The notes: generated from the sequence alone by a model not told the origin. A DNA stretch of 64,000 nt from Bacillota bacterium (GCA_023386315.1 JAEWJZ010000017.1:124001-188000); one strand, 5' to 3'; shown: positions 15,219 to 23,636, counted from the stretch's first letter. Numbers and translations: made by a program.

Positions 15219-16712
15219 CTATCTGAAATACTGGGGAAACTGTTTTACAATTCCCTGGGTCATCATATCAGCCATTTCCAATGCTCCACGCTCTATATCA
15301 GCAAATATGCCAATACTGTCCTCAAAATTCTGGGATAATGTGGCAGCAGTCTCCTCTTTGGTCAGATTCATGTAATCGTTTAGCATCCTCTGTAAGTCTG
15401 CAGCAGACCAGTTGGGATTTATGGAGACCAGGAACTCAACAAACTGTGCGGCATTATTATTCATTCGGTTTTCTGCGTCAGCAGCCGCCTGTGCATTCTG
15501 ATCTCTTAATGCCATCACGTAATCATTGACCGTTGTAAAATAACCGGTTAAGAGATCAGCAAATGTTTTGGCATTTTCATCCCCATAGAATGTTTTTATT
15601 GCCATCTGGAAATCTCCTGGAATTTCCATCATACGATTCATTACATATTCAGCATCGGATAAATTCCACAGTTCACTCTGGATTGCCATTCTCAGCCAGT
15701 AAACCTGCTGGAGCCACAAAAAACGGAGGTAATTACCTAAGTTCTGCTCCGCTTTGCTGACCCACATGTAAGTAGGAGGCATGGGTTGCGGCTGAGGCTG
15801 GGGTAGAGGCTGGGGACGCGGCTGGGGACGGTCTCTGGGTATGCAGATAACCTGACCGATAAATAAGTTAGTAGGATTTATTCCAGGATTTGCAGCCATG
15901 ATCGCTTCTACCGTAGTATTGTAACGCTGGGATAAAAGCCAGAGCGTATCTCCTGCCTCAATCGTATACGAACGGGTTCCCTGGGGACAGACCGGATACA
16001 TATTCATAGGTCTTTGCTGTATGGTATTATCCGTGGACTGGGCCCATGGCGGCAGATTCCGGAATTTATATCCTGCCGGTATCCAGATTACCTGGCCGAT
16101 CATTAAATTTCCGGGTTTGATACCTGGATTTAAAGCCATTATGGCTTCTACTGTCGTACAGTATTTCTTGGCAAGAAGCCAGAGGGTATCCCCTTTCTGA
16201 ATGGTATACGCGCGCAGACCTACCGGACAGCGCGTTGTACTGCCTGATACAGCTTCACTCTTTAACGTGTTTGTCGACATTTGAGAGGTGTCGGCTGGCT
16301 GGGTCGGTTGGGTTGGCTGGGTTGGCAAGGTCGGCTGCATCCGCGGCTGAACCGGCTGGGCCGGCTGGGCTGGTTGGGTCGGCTGCATCCGTGGCTGCGC
16401 TGGCTGGGCCGGTTGGGCCGGCTGGGTCGGCTGCATCCGTGGCTGCGCTGGCTGGGTTGGCTGTGCCGGTTGGGCCGGTTGGGCCGGCTGCATCCGTGGC
16501 TGCGCTGGCTGGGCTGGCTGGGCTGGCTGGGCAGCTGTGTTTCCTGATGGAATACAGATTATCTGTCCAACCTGGAGATTGCCGGGATTGATACCAGGAT
16601 TTGCTGCCATAATTGCTTCAACCGTGGTATAGTTGCGTCTGGATATCAGCCAAAGTGTATCTCCGGATTGAATCGTATAGGAAAACAATCCTTCAGGGCA
16701 AGAAGTCATCAT
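15219..16712 (-). CDS. Triple-LysM protein with long Gln/Pro/Ala repeat and helical C-terminal domain
   Basis: About 497 residues from ATG 16712 (AAAGG before it). LysM 1 (about 8-55), LysM 2 (about 165-215) and LysM 3 (about 240-288) share the pattern YTIQxGDTLWLxxxxxxTTVEAIMAxNPGI. Between LysM 1 and 2 lies a stretch of QPA/QPT/QPRM units (about 60-145), and a second Arg/Gln/Pro linker follows LysM 3. The last 175 residues are helical and end TQGIVKQFPQYF. I recall this domain from Firmicute proteins often misnamed acetylglutamate kinase. There is no signal peptide, which fits a mother-cell-made spore coat or cortex protein binding glycan from outside. A sigma-K-like promoter supports that (inference). 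Confidence 0.88.
   Translation of the reverse strand: MMTSCPEGLFSYTIQSGDTLWLISRRNYTTVEAIMAANPGINPGNLQVGQIICIPSGNTAAQPAQPAQPAQPRMQPAQPAQPAQPTQPAQPRMQPTQPAQPAQPAQPRMQPTQPAQPAQPVQPRMQPTLPTQPTQPTQPADTSQMSTNTLKSEAVSGSTTRCPVGLRAYTIQKGDTLWLLAKKYCTTVEAIMALNPGIKPGNLMIGQVIWIPAGYKFRNLPPWAQSTDNTIQQRPMNMYPVCPQGTRSYTIEAGDTLWLLSQRYNTTVEAIMAANPGINPTNLFIGQVICIPRDRPQPRPQPLPQPQPQPMPPTYMWVSKAEQNLGNYLRFLWLQQVYWLRMAIQSELWNLSDAEYVMNRMMEIPGDFQMAIKTFYGDENAKTFADLLTGYFTTVNDYVMALRDQNAQAAADAENRMNNNAAQFVEFLVSINPNWSAADLQRMLNDYMNLTKEETAATLSQNFEDSIGIFADIERGALEMADMMTQGIVKQFPQYFR
16280..16545 (-). repeat. Imperfect tandem repeat encoding Gln-Pro-Ala units
   Basis: Short units of 9 bases (CAG CCG GCC and variants on the minus strand) are arranged in blocks ending in Arg-Met-Gln-Pro roughly every 50 bases. 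The units drift only at third positions or between Ala, Thr, Val and Leu, so the protein sequence is kept. Copy number is likely to vary between strains. Confidence 0.9.
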
Positions 16713-16742
16713 AATACTGCCTTTCAATTAAACAATTTGTCT

Positions 16743-16770
16743 TATTTTATGATGAAAAAATCAGAAAAGT
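16743..16770 (-). promoter_or_regulatory. Possible sigma-K-type promoter of the LysM gene
   Basis: On the minus strand AC (16769-16770), a 17-bp spacer and CATAAAATA (16743-16751) match the known mother-cell sigma-K consensus AC-N16/17-CATANNNTA. The spacing to the ATG at 16712 leaves a short leader. The consensus is loose and the region is AT-rich, so chance is possible. Confidence 0.45.
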
Positions 16771-16993
16771 ACCTGTCAACCTGCTATAATTTAATTTTTT
16801 TTATAGTTATTATCCATAAATCCCTCTGCAGCCTTTGTTTTTTTCACATACAGATCTGTCTGACTATATAATATTGTACATGCATATTGATTCTTTCCTT
16901 CCCGTTGCATTTGCAACAAACATCTGATATTATTTTATTACAAATATTTACCATTTATGACAATATTTTTAATAAGGCAAAGGGGGTCCCATT

Positions 16994-19537
16994 ATGACAA
17001 AAGAACCTTTCAATCAGGCTTTTATGCAGCTGCCGTTGGGCTATGCCCGCCACACCATCCTGTTTGAAGATGATTCCCATATAAAGGATTATATTCTTAC
17101 AGAGGCGAATGACACATTTTTACGCTATCTGAATTTAAGAAAAGAAGATGCCCTGCAGCAGTGTATATCCCTGATTCTTCATTCTGCATCTGACCAACCT
17201 GCCTGGTTTAATTTTTATAAAAATCCGAAGCAATGGAATCAGGAACAGAATTCAATCATGAAAGCCGATAATCATTATTACAAGGTGACTGTGAGCTATC
17301 CTGATCCCAACACAATGATTACAATTTTTGACGACGTTACAGAGTTCATTGCTGAGCTTCATAACGTAAAGGAAACAAATGAAAAACTGATGCGGGATAT
17401 TGATATCTTTTTTGACAGCACGCAGGACGCACTATTTCTGGCTGCCTACAAAGATGGAGAATTCCGTTACATAAAAAATAATACAGTGCACCAGCAGATG
17501 ACAGGTATTACAACCCCGCTGTCTGGTATGACCCCTGTTGAAGTTTTGGGAGAAAAGGTAGGAGCCGCTTTAAAAGAAGGTTATGAGCGGTGCATTACGT
17601 CCGGAGAAGGTCTGACATATGAAGAAACCGTTGATTTTCCTGAGGGCACCAGAGACTGGCTTGTACGCCTTACTCCGGTAAAGGAAGATGGGAAGATCTC
17701 CTATATCATTGGCTCCCGCCTGGATATTACCGAACTAAAACGGCTGAAAGAGGAAAAAGAACAGCTGCTTAGGAATTTCAACTCCATGTTTACGGAACAT
17801 TCAGCCGTCATGCTGATCATTGACGTTGCATCCGGAAAAATACTGGATGCCAATCCTCAGGCCTGCTCATTTTACGGCTATACCAAAGAAGAAATGCTCC
17901 GTATGAGTATTGATGAGATCAATACTCTGTCCAACGACTCCATCAGACAGCTGCGCATTGAGGCATTTAACCAGGAACGGCAGTATTTTCTGTTTCCACA
18001 CCGTTTAAAGAGCGGTGAGATAAAAATGGTAGATGTATACTCCAGCCCTGTCACTTATGGAGACGATACCAGACTTTATTCCATTATTTTTGATGTATCA
18101 GACAGGGAGCAGTACAGAGATGATCTTTACCGGGAAAAAGAGATGCTCAGCGTCACTTTAAATTCCATTGGAGATGGGGTTGTAACAACAGACCTGGATG
18201 GAAAAATAACCTATTTAAATCAGGCAGCTGAAGAAATAACCGGCTGGAGTACAAAGGAAGCCTTTTCTAAATCATTTATGGAAATCTTTGATCTTCGTAA
18301 TGAAACCACAGGTAAGATTGTACCAAATCCCATCAATGCAGTGCTGGAAACTGGAATGATTGTTGGTCTTGCTAATCATACCGTGCTTTTAAATAAAAAC
18401 GGGAATTTAATCCCCATTGCGGACAGTGCCGCTCCCATACGTGATGAAGACGGGCATGTATACGGAGTCGTCATGGTATTTCGGGATGTCAGCCAGGAGA
18501 AACGGCAGCAGGAACGCATTCTATATTTAAGCTATCATGATCCGCTGACCCAGATATTCAACCGCAGATACATGGAAGAAGAATTAAACCGAATGGATCA
18601 GACCAGCCAGCTTCCCATTGCCGTTATTATGGGAGATGTGAACGGTTTGAAAGTCATTAATGATGTATTTGGGCATAAAACCGGAGATCTCTTATTAAAA
18701 GAGGTTGCCAGAACACTTCAGTACAGTCTCCATAAAACGGGTATTGCTGCCAGATGGGGCGGTGACGAATTTCTGATTCTGCTGCCTCATACCGATAACC
18801 AGAAGGCCCAGGACATTATACGCAGACTGGAAGAAGCCTTCCGCAAAAGTGACCGGCTCCCGCTGGAGGTCAGTGTCGCAATGGGCTTTGATGTAAAAGA
18901 AGACATGACCCAGTCACTCAGTCAGTCACTGCAAAAAGCCGAGGAGAAAATGTATCATAAAAAGCTGCTGGAGGGAAAAAGCTACCGCAACAGCATTATT
19001 ACAACACTCCTGGCCACTCTTTACGAAAAAAGTATGGAAACAGAAGAACATGCAGTACGGCTGGAAACCTACTGCATGGCAATTGCTGACAAGCTGAATC
19101 TGTCTTCTGAAGATAAAAACGAGCTTTCTCTTTTAGCCATACTTCATGATATCGGCAAGGTAGGAGTCAATATAGAAACTTTAAATAAACCAGGGCCTTT
19201 AAATAATGAAGAATGGAAAGAAATGATGCGCCATCCGGAAATCGGCTACCGGATTGCCCAGAACACGCCTGAGCTTTCCACTGTATCCGAATACATTCTC
19301 TCCCATCATGAACGATGGGATGGCACTGGGTACCCCAGAGGCATAAAAGGGACTGACATCCCGCTTCTCTGCCGGGTTCTTGCCGTAGCCGATGCTTACG
19401 ATGCCATGACCAATAACCGCTCCTATCGGAAAGCAATGGATTCCAGGACCGCAATGGATGAAATTGGCCGCTGCTCGGGAACCCAGTTCGACCCCTTTAT
19501 TGTTAATATTTTTTTAAATCTCAATCAGGTTTTTTAA
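16994..19537 (+). CDS. PAS-GGDEF-HD-GYP bifunctional c-di-GMP enzyme
   Basis: 847 residues, cytoplasmic, with no clear membrane segment. AGGGGGTCCC precedes the ATG. Up to four PAS-like modules occupy about 1-505; the best are at 265-375 (AVMLIIDVASGKILDANPQAC) and 385-505 (SIGDGVVTTDLDGKITYLNQAAEEITGW). A GGDEF domain (about 515-675) has an intact RWGGDEF, so c-di-GMP synthesis is possible. An HD-GYP domain (about 690-845) has ILHDIGKVGV, HPEIGYRI, HHERWDGTGYPRG and ADAYDAMTNNRSYRK, so hydrolysis is also possible. PAS ligands would decide which activity dominates. It is a single gene ending at a strong terminator. Confidence 0.95.
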   Translation: MTKEPFNQAFMQLPLGYARHTILFEDDSHIKDYILTEANDTFLRYLNLRKEDALQQCISLILHSASDQPAWFNFYKNPKQWNQEQNSIMKADNHYYKVTVSYPDPNTMITIFDDVTEFIAELHNVKETNEKLMRDIDIFFDSTQDALFLAAYKDGEFRYIKNNTVHQQMTGITTPLSGMTPVEVLGEKVGAALKEGYERCITSGEGLTYEETVDFPEGTRDWLVRLTPVKEDGKISYIIGSRLDITELKRLKEEKEQLLRNFNSMFTEHSAVMLIIDVASGKILDANPQACSFYGYTKEEMLRMSIDEINTLSNDSIRQLRIEAFNQERQYFLFPHRLKSGEIKMVDVYSSPVTYGDDTRLYSIIFDVSDREQYRDDLYREKEMLSVTLNSIGDGVVTTDLDGKITYLNQAAEEITGWSTKEAFSKSFMEIFDLRNETTGKIVPNPINAVLETGMIVGLANHTVLLNKNGNLIPIADSAAPIRDEDGHVYGVVMVFRDVSQEKRQQERILYLSYHDPLTQIFNRRYMEEELNRMDQTSQLPIAVIMGDVNGLKVINDVFGHKTGDLLLKEVARTLQYSLHKTGIAARWGGDEFLILLPHTDNQKAQDIIRRLEEAFRKSDRLPLEVSVAMGFDVKEDMTQSLSQSLQKAEEKMYHKKLLEGKSYRNSIITTLLATLYEKSMETEEHAVRLETYCMAIADKLNLSSEDKNELSLLAILHDIGKVGVNIETLNKPGPLNNEEWKEMMRHPEIGYRIAQNTPELSTVSEYILSHHERWDGTGYPRGIKGTDIPLLCRVLAVADAYDAMTNNRSYRKAMDSRTAMDEIGRCSGTQFDPFIVNIFLNLNQVF

Positions 19538-19548
19538 CAGAATAAAAG

Positions 19549-19606
19549 AAAAGACGCATATGACCTCAAAGAAATACTGCCATGGTCATAAATGCGTCTT
19601 TTTATT
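19549..19606 (+). terminator. Terminator of the GGDEF-HD-GYP gene
   Basis: AAAGACGCAT with TGACC pairs with GGTCA and ATGCGTCTTT over a long loop and is followed by TTTATTTT. Confidence 0.88.
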
Positions 19607-19617
19607 TTAAAAATCTA

Positions 19618-19660
19618 TTGACATTTTAATTTTAATTGTGTACAATTTAATTTAGTAAAA
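19618..19660 (+). promoter_or_regulatory. Promoter of gpx1 with OhrR-box-like elements
   Basis: TTGACA (19618-19623), a 17-bp spacer and TACAAT (19641-19646) form a near-ideal promoter. The dyad AATTGT-GT-ACAATT covers the -10. An 18-base stretch CAATTTAATTTAGTAAAA (19643-19660) matches 16 of 18 bases upstream of the second gpx gene. The pattern resembles the B. subtilis OhrR box (TACAATTAAATTGTA). Confidence 0.75.
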
Positions 19661-19689
19661 TAAATATAGCAAATTGCGAGGTGGCAAAT

Positions 19690-20163
19690 ATGAATTTATA
19701 TGATATCACAGTTACAGACAGAAAAGGAACTCCTGTTACGCTGTCCCGGTACAAAGGAAAAACACTGCTGATTGTAAACACTGCGACAGGCTGCGGGTTT
19801 ACTCCCCAATATGAAGGCTTAGAAGCACTTTATCGAAAATATAAGGATCAGGGATTAGAAATTCTTGATTTCCCGTGCAATCAGTTCGGTCATCAGGCCC
19901 CTGGAACACAGGAAGAGATCCATCAGTTTTGTACCATGAACTACGATGTTTCTTTTCCCCAGTTTGCAAAGATTGAAGTAAATGGTCCCGGAGAATCCCC
20001 TTTATATTCCTATTTAAAATCACAGCAGTCCGGAATTCTCGGTTCTAAAATAAAATGGAATTTCACAAAATTCCTGGTTGATAAAAACGGGAACGTAACA
20101 AACCGTTATGCACCCACCGATAAACCGGAAAAACTGGAAAAAGATATTCTCGCACTTTTATAA
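19690..20163 (+). CDS. gpx: Glutathione peroxidase family thiol peroxidase (first copy)
   Basis: 157 residues from ATG 19690; GAGGTGG upstream is the ribosome site, and the GTG at 19681 lies inside it. Signature segments are NTATGCGFTPQYEGLEALY with the peroxidatic Cys and EILDFPCNQFGHQAPG with the second Cys, then KIKWNFTKFLVDKNGNV. Cysteine replaces selenocysteine, as in bacterial enzymes that use thioredoxin. It should reduce hydrogen or organic peroxides in the cytoplasm. At 157 residues it is about 25 shorter than the second copy at 22928, lacking an internal loop. Its promoter has OhrR-box-like sequences. Confidence 0.94.
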   Translation: MNLYDITVTDRKGTPVTLSRYKGKTLLIVNTATGCGFTPQYEGLEALYRKYKDQGLEILDFPCNQFGHQAPGTQEEIHQFCTMNYDVSFPQFAKIEVNGPGESPLYSYLKSQQSGILGSKIKWNFTKFLVDKNGNVTNRYAPTDKPEKLEKDILALL

Positions 20164-20213
20164 TATATGCGGATTAAATAAAGAGCCCAAAGGGCAGGAA
20201 AGGAAGTATTCAC

Positions 20214-20963
20214 ATGGAAATTAAAGCTGTTAAATTATATGAGGGAGGTTTTATGACACAACCCTTCGCAATGGGAGGCGGAGTCAGTGAACCAATTTTT
20301 GATGAAAGTAAAACCTATGAATCCAGCCTTCAGAATTATCTCATCGATACAGGAAATGAGGTCATCCTGATTGATACCGGAGTTCCGAAGGAAGTTCCTG
20401 ACACCCCTGCAAAGGAAGGGCAGAAAATCTACCAGGGAAAGCGGCTTCACGACTATGTAACTGCTCTTTCCATGCTGGGCTACCGGCCGGAGGATGTTAC
20501 CCGGATTCTATTGACCCACAAGCATCCGGACCATTCCGGAGAGCTTAGAAGTTTCCCCAACGCTAAAATCTATCTTTCCCAGGCAGAGGCAGAGGCCTTA
20601 AAGTTAAGCGGCGATCATATTATCCCTGTATCATTTAAGGATGGCGCCTATTATAACTTCAATGCCAGCGAAAAAATCACAGACGGAGTCTATTTCCTGC
20701 CTGCACCAGGACACACAAAGGGTAACAGCATTGTTGTAGCGGAAACTGACGGACTGTTTTATCTCATACACGGTGATATCACCTATACAGATGCTGCCTT
20801 AAAGGAAAACCGCTTATCCGTAGTCTTTGAAGATCTTAAGGCTGCCAGAGATACTCTGACAAAGGTTCGTTCTTTTATAAACGAAAATCCTACTGTCTAT
20901 CTCTCCACCCATACACCCGAAGGCATATCCAATCTGGAAGAGAAAAAGATCATGAAGCTTTAG
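20214..20963 (+). CDS. Metallo-beta-lactamase-fold hydrolase, lactonase-like
   Basis: 249 residues with AAAGGAAG upstream. The MBL motif is ILLTHKHPDHSGEL (HxHxDH form), preceded by EVILIDTG and followed by LPAPGHTKGNSIV, HGDITYTD and a late STHTPEG. This arrangement fits the branch containing AHL lactonases and related small-molecule hydrolases with two zinc ions. It follows gpx1 by 50 bp with no terminator between, so cotranscription is likely. The substrate is not known. A signal-quenching role should not be assumed. Confidence 0.9.
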   Translation: MEIKAVKLYEGGFMTQPFAMGGGVSEPIFDESKTYESSLQNYLIDTGNEVILIDTGVPKEVPDTPAKEGQKIYQGKRLHDYVTALSMLGYRPEDVTRILLTHKHPDHSGELRSFPNAKIYLSQAEAEALKLSGDHIIPVSFKDGAYYNFNASEKITDGVYFLPAPGHTKGNSIVVAETDGLFYLIHGDITYTDAALKENRLSVVFEDLKAARDTLTKVRSFINENPTVYLSTHTPEGISNLEEKKIMKL

Positions 20964-21031
20964 AATTTTCCCCACCGGCACCAAATGCCTCTTTCTTTAA
21001 TACCATGGTAGTAGGAAAGGAGGCAGACAGT

Positions 21032-22396
21032 ATGAGCACCTGCAGTTTTGACGGTCTGACCGGCCGTGTAGTAACTCCAGATGATCCTTTCTATCATGAG
21101 GCCAGACAAGTCTATAACCGGGCTGTCAACCGGTTTCCTCTGGCCGTTGTTTACTGCGGGAACATTACCGACGTCAGCAATGCCGTATTATGGGCCAGAA
21201 AACGGGGTATCTGTCTTCGCATACGAAGCGGAGGCCACAATTATGAAGGATATTCTACAGGCAACGATGTACTTGATATAGATCTGAGTGAAATGAATCA
21301 CCTCTCCATTGATGAGGAAAACCGCTCTCTCACTGCAGAGGGCGGTGTAACCAACAGACAGCTTTACGATTTTGTATCTTTAAGAGGATATCCGTTTCCA
21401 GGCGGTACCTGCCCCTCCGTAGGAGTGAGCGGTTATGTCATGGGCGGGGGATGGGGACTATCCTGCCGCTATCTTGGACTGGGGTGTGACAGCCTCTTAA
21501 GCCTTTCCATGGTTAATTCTGAAGGCAGCTTAATCACTGCCAGTTCACAAGAGAACCCTGATTTATTCTGGGCATGCCGGGGCGGAGGCGGGGGCAATTT
21601 CGGAATCATTGTCTCCATGACCTTCCGGCTTCCCGAAAAAACAGATAAAATTACTCTCGTTGAAATCATGTATCCAAAGGCTGACCAGGAAAAACAGGCT
21701 TACTTTCTTCTTTCCTGGCAGGATTGGCTGGAACACGCCAATCCTTTCATTACCCTGGTTGGCAGAATTTTCAACTCACAGGAAGAAGGACTTTCCATTA
21801 TATCCAGAGGCTTTTTCTATGGCCCGCCGGAAGCCGCTCTTGGAAGCATTGCACCGCTTCTGGAGCTTGGCGGGGTCAAATACCGTCTAAAATACGTGAC
21901 ATTTCTGGAAGCAGTTACGATAATCGGAAGCTTTTATCCTCCCTTTGAATCCTTTTTATCCGCAAGCGGCTTTGTAAACAGAGAGCTGTCTGAATGTGAA
22001 TGTCTGAATCTGGCAGGACTCATTAACAAACGTCCGACCGGATCCATTTACACCGGGCTTTCTCTTTATGCACTGGGAGGCAGGGTTTCTGAGGTACCGG
22101 AAAATTCCACTGCTTTTTATTATAGAGATTCCAGATATATCGTCTGGCTCAATACAGTATTGGAACACAGCAAAGGGGAAAATGCCCTGTGGCTGGCACA
22201 CCAGTCCAGTTGTATGGCTTCTGTGACAAAAGGCTCTTATGTGAATTTTCCTTATCAGGGTCTTCCATGCTATCTGGAAAAATATTATGGCAGCCATGTC
22301 TGCCGGCTTAAAAAGATCCGGGAAGAATATGATCCCCAGGGTATTTTCACCTATCCTCAGGCAATCGGCGGATCCCGGTGCTGTTCGAATTTATAA
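21032..22396 (+). CDS. FAD-linked oxidase, BBE (berberine bridge enzyme) family with bicovalent FAD site
   Basis: 454 residues from ATG 21032 (AAGGAGG 8 bases before it). The FAD_binding_4 domain shows RIRSGGHNYEGYSTGNDVLDI, with the His that links FAD. FPGGTCPSVGVSGYVMGGGWG carries the Cys of the second covalent link. The C-terminal BBE segment reads YYGSHVCRLKKIREEYDPQGIFTYPQ. Both linkage residues are present, so bicovalent FAD is expected; such enzymes oxidise sugars or alkaloid-like alcohols with O2. An oxygen-using oxidase in an anaerobe is notable, though another acceptor may be used. No signal peptide. The gene lies about 68 bp after the MBL gene. Confidence 0.92.
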   Translation: MSTCSFDGLTGRVVTPDDPFYHEARQVYNRAVNRFPLAVVYCGNITDVSNAVLWARKRGICLRIRSGGHNYEGYSTGNDVLDIDLSEMNHLSIDEENRSLTAEGGVTNRQLYDFVSLRGYPFPGGTCPSVGVSGYVMGGGWGLSCRYLGLGCDSLLSLSMVNSEGSLITASSQENPDLFWACRGGGGGNFGIIVSMTFRLPEKTDKITLVEIMYPKADQEKQAYFLLSWQDWLEHANPFITLVGRIFNSQEEGLSIISRGFFYGPPEAALGSIAPLLELGGVKYRLKYVTFLEAVTIIGSFYPPFESFLSASGFVNRELSECECLNLAGLINKRPTGSIYTGLSLYALGGRVSEVPENSTAFYYRDSRYIVWLNTVLEHSKGENALWLAHQSSCMASVTKGSYVNFPYQGLPCYLEKYYGSHVCRLKKIREEYDPQGIFTYPQAIGGSRCCSNL

Positions 22397-22404
22397 CACA
22401 TCAT

Positions 22405-22449
22405 AAAAAAACTCAGGAGCGGCTTTCTCACCGCCTTCCTGAGTTTTTA
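22405..22449. terminator. Bidirectional terminator between the FAD oxidase and ohrR
   Basis: AAAAAACTCAGGA and TCCTGAGTTTTT pair, with inner GCGG/CCGC. The two genes converge here. Confidence 0.92.
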
Positions 22450-22451
22450 AT

Positions 22452-22892
22452 TTATTCCAGATGCTGGCCTGTATTGCCAAGAATTTTGTATAGGAGATGA
22501 TATAGTTCCCGGCCTTCTTCCTGGTTAATGGGAACACACTGTGTAATCTTTTCCGGTATGGAAACCGCCTGCTCTTTGAGCAGATCACCTTTCTCAGTCA
22601 GCTCCACAATGACGCTCCGCTCATCTTCCTTGTCCCTGTTCCTGGTTAAAAGACCACCGGCTTCCATCTTCTTCAGCAGGGGAGTCAGCGTACCGCTGTC
22701 CAGATAAAGGATCTCACCCAATTGCTTTACAGTGACTTTCTTCCTGTCCCACAATACCATCATGGCAATATACTGTGTGTAGGTTAAACCTATCTCATCG
22801 AGAAAGGGCTTATACAGCCTGACAATCTCTCTGGCACAGGCATATAGCGGAAAGCAAAGCTGGTTCTCTATTTTCAATCTGTCATAATTCAT
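22452..22892 (-). CDS. ohrR: OhrR-type organic-peroxide-sensing MarR repressor
   Basis: 146 residues from ATG 22892 (GGAG 7 bases upstream; GTG at 22895 is possible). ENQLCFPLYACAREIVRLYKPFLDEIGLTYTQYIAMMVLW is characteristic of OhrR, with the peroxide-reactive Cys at residue 13. The winged helix shows LYLDSGTLTPLLKKMEAGGLLTR and DERSVIVELT. In known OhrR proteins, oxidation of this Cys releases DNA and opens the ohr promoter. Here the gene follows gpx2 by 35 bp on the same strand, so gpx2-ohrR is probably an autoregulated operon with Gpx in place of Ohr. The box at 23556-23573 is the likely operator. Confidence 0.93.
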   Translation of the reverse strand: MNYDRLKIENQLCFPLYACAREIVRLYKPFLDEIGLTYTQYIAMMVLWDRKKVTVKQLGEILYLDSGTLTPLLKKMEAGGLLTRNRDKEDERSVIVELTEKGDLLKEQAVSIPEKITQCVPINQEEGRELYHLLYKILGNTGQHLE

Positions 22893-22927
22893 CACGTTTC
22901 TCCGTTCTCCTGCTGTTCTGTTTATTT

Positions 22928-23473
22928 TTACAGCAATTCTTTTATGCTCTCTTTAACCAGCTTCATATCAGTGGTCGGTTCAAATCTTCTCACAACAGTT
23001 CCTTCTCTGTCAACAAGAAACTTTGTAAAATTCCACTTGATATCCGGCTCATTCTTATAGTTGGGGTTTGCCTCCTGGAACTTCTCTTCCAGTACACTGG
23101 TCAGCTTATGCTCCGGATCAAAGCCATCAAAACCTTTTTCCTTAACCAGATACTGATAAAGCGGGATGGCATTCTCACCATTAACTTCAATCTTTGAAAA
23201 CTGGGGGAATGTTACGCCAAAACGTCCGGTACAGAACGTATGGATCTCTTCATCATCTCCAGGTGCCTGATTACCAAACTGATTGCATGGGAAATCAAGT
23301 ATCTCCAAACCATTCTCCTTATATTCTGAATAGATTGCCTGAAGATCGGTATAATGAGGGGTGAAACCGCAGGCTGTTGCAGTATTCACGATCAGAAGTA
23401 CCTTCCCTTTGTAATCAGATAAATTTTTATCCTCACCGGACATAGTTTTTACAGTAAAATCATAAACAGACAT
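22928..23473 (-). CDS. gpx: Glutathione peroxidase family thiol peroxidase (second copy)
   Basis: 181 residues from ATG 23473 (AAAGGAGGTATTACA). Motifs: NTATACGFTPHYTDLQ with the peroxidatic Cys, EILDFPCNQFGNQAPG with the second Cys, and DIKWNFTKFLVDREG. It contains an internal loop (about 118-143, GFDGFDPEHKLTSVLEEKF) that the first copy lacks. This is the usual full length for bacterial Gpx. The ohrR gene follows it, and a sigma-A promoter with an OhrR-like box precedes it. It should detoxify organic hydroperoxides, using thioredoxin or a similar donor. Confidence 0.94.
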   Translation of the reverse strand: MSVYDFTVKTMSGEDKNLSDYKGKVLLIVNTATACGFTPHYTDLQAIYSEYKENGLEILDFPCNQFGNQAPGDDEEIHTFCTGRFGVTFPQFSKIEVNGENAIPLYQYLVKEKGFDGFDPEHKLTSVLEEKFQEANPNYKNEPDIKWNFTKFLVDREGTVVRRFEPTTDMKLVKESIKELL

Positions 23474-23523
23474 TGTAATACCTCCTTTATCTATCATAAA
23501 AGCTTATTTTTTAAGTTAATCCT

Positions 23524-23573
23524 ATTATAAAATAGTTGTTCATACCTGTCAATAGTTTTACTACATTTAATTG
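23524..23573 (-). promoter_or_regulatory. Promoter of gpx2-ohrR with OhrR-box-like element
   Basis: On the minus strand TTGACA (23547-23552), a 17-bp spacer and TATAAT (23524-23529) are a consensus promoter. Immediately upstream is CAATTAAATGTAGTAAAA (23556-23573), sharing 16 of 18 bases with the box at the gpx1 promoter. Confidence 0.8.
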
Positions 23574-23607
23574 AGATAAATTAATTTGTTCTATTTATAT
23601 TTTTCAG

Positions 23608-23636
23608 TTGACAGCAGAAATCAAGAATGTTATCAT
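23608..23636 (+). promoter_or_regulatory. Promoter of the second MarR gene
   Basis: TTGACA (23608-23613), a 17-bp spacer and TATCAT (23631-23636), divergent from the gpx2 promoter. The AT-rich dyad around 23565-23590 lies between the two and could serve both. Because the -10 lies at 23631, a protein start at 23627 is excluded. Confidence 0.75.

Noticed and set aside
16280..16545. Possible CRISPR array
   Set aside because: The repeat units are short, adjoining, in coding phase and without unique spacers.
16235..16591. Two long plus-strand frames (16235-16591 and 16281-16547) rich in Gly/Leu/Ala or Trp/Leu/Gly
   Set aside because: They are shadows of the Gln-Pro repeat in the LysM gene on the other strand. 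Their odd composition follows from the repeat and they have no ribosome site.
16668..16871. 67-codon plus-strand frame in the LysM upstream region
   Set aside because: No ribosome site and no recognisable protein. It overlaps the LysM start and its probable promoter.
16904..16917. Dyad GTTGCA-TT-TGCAAC upstream of the GGDEF-HD-GYP gene
   Set aside because: Short, in AT-rich DNA about 77 bp from the start codon, and not near a clear promoter. Left without a call.
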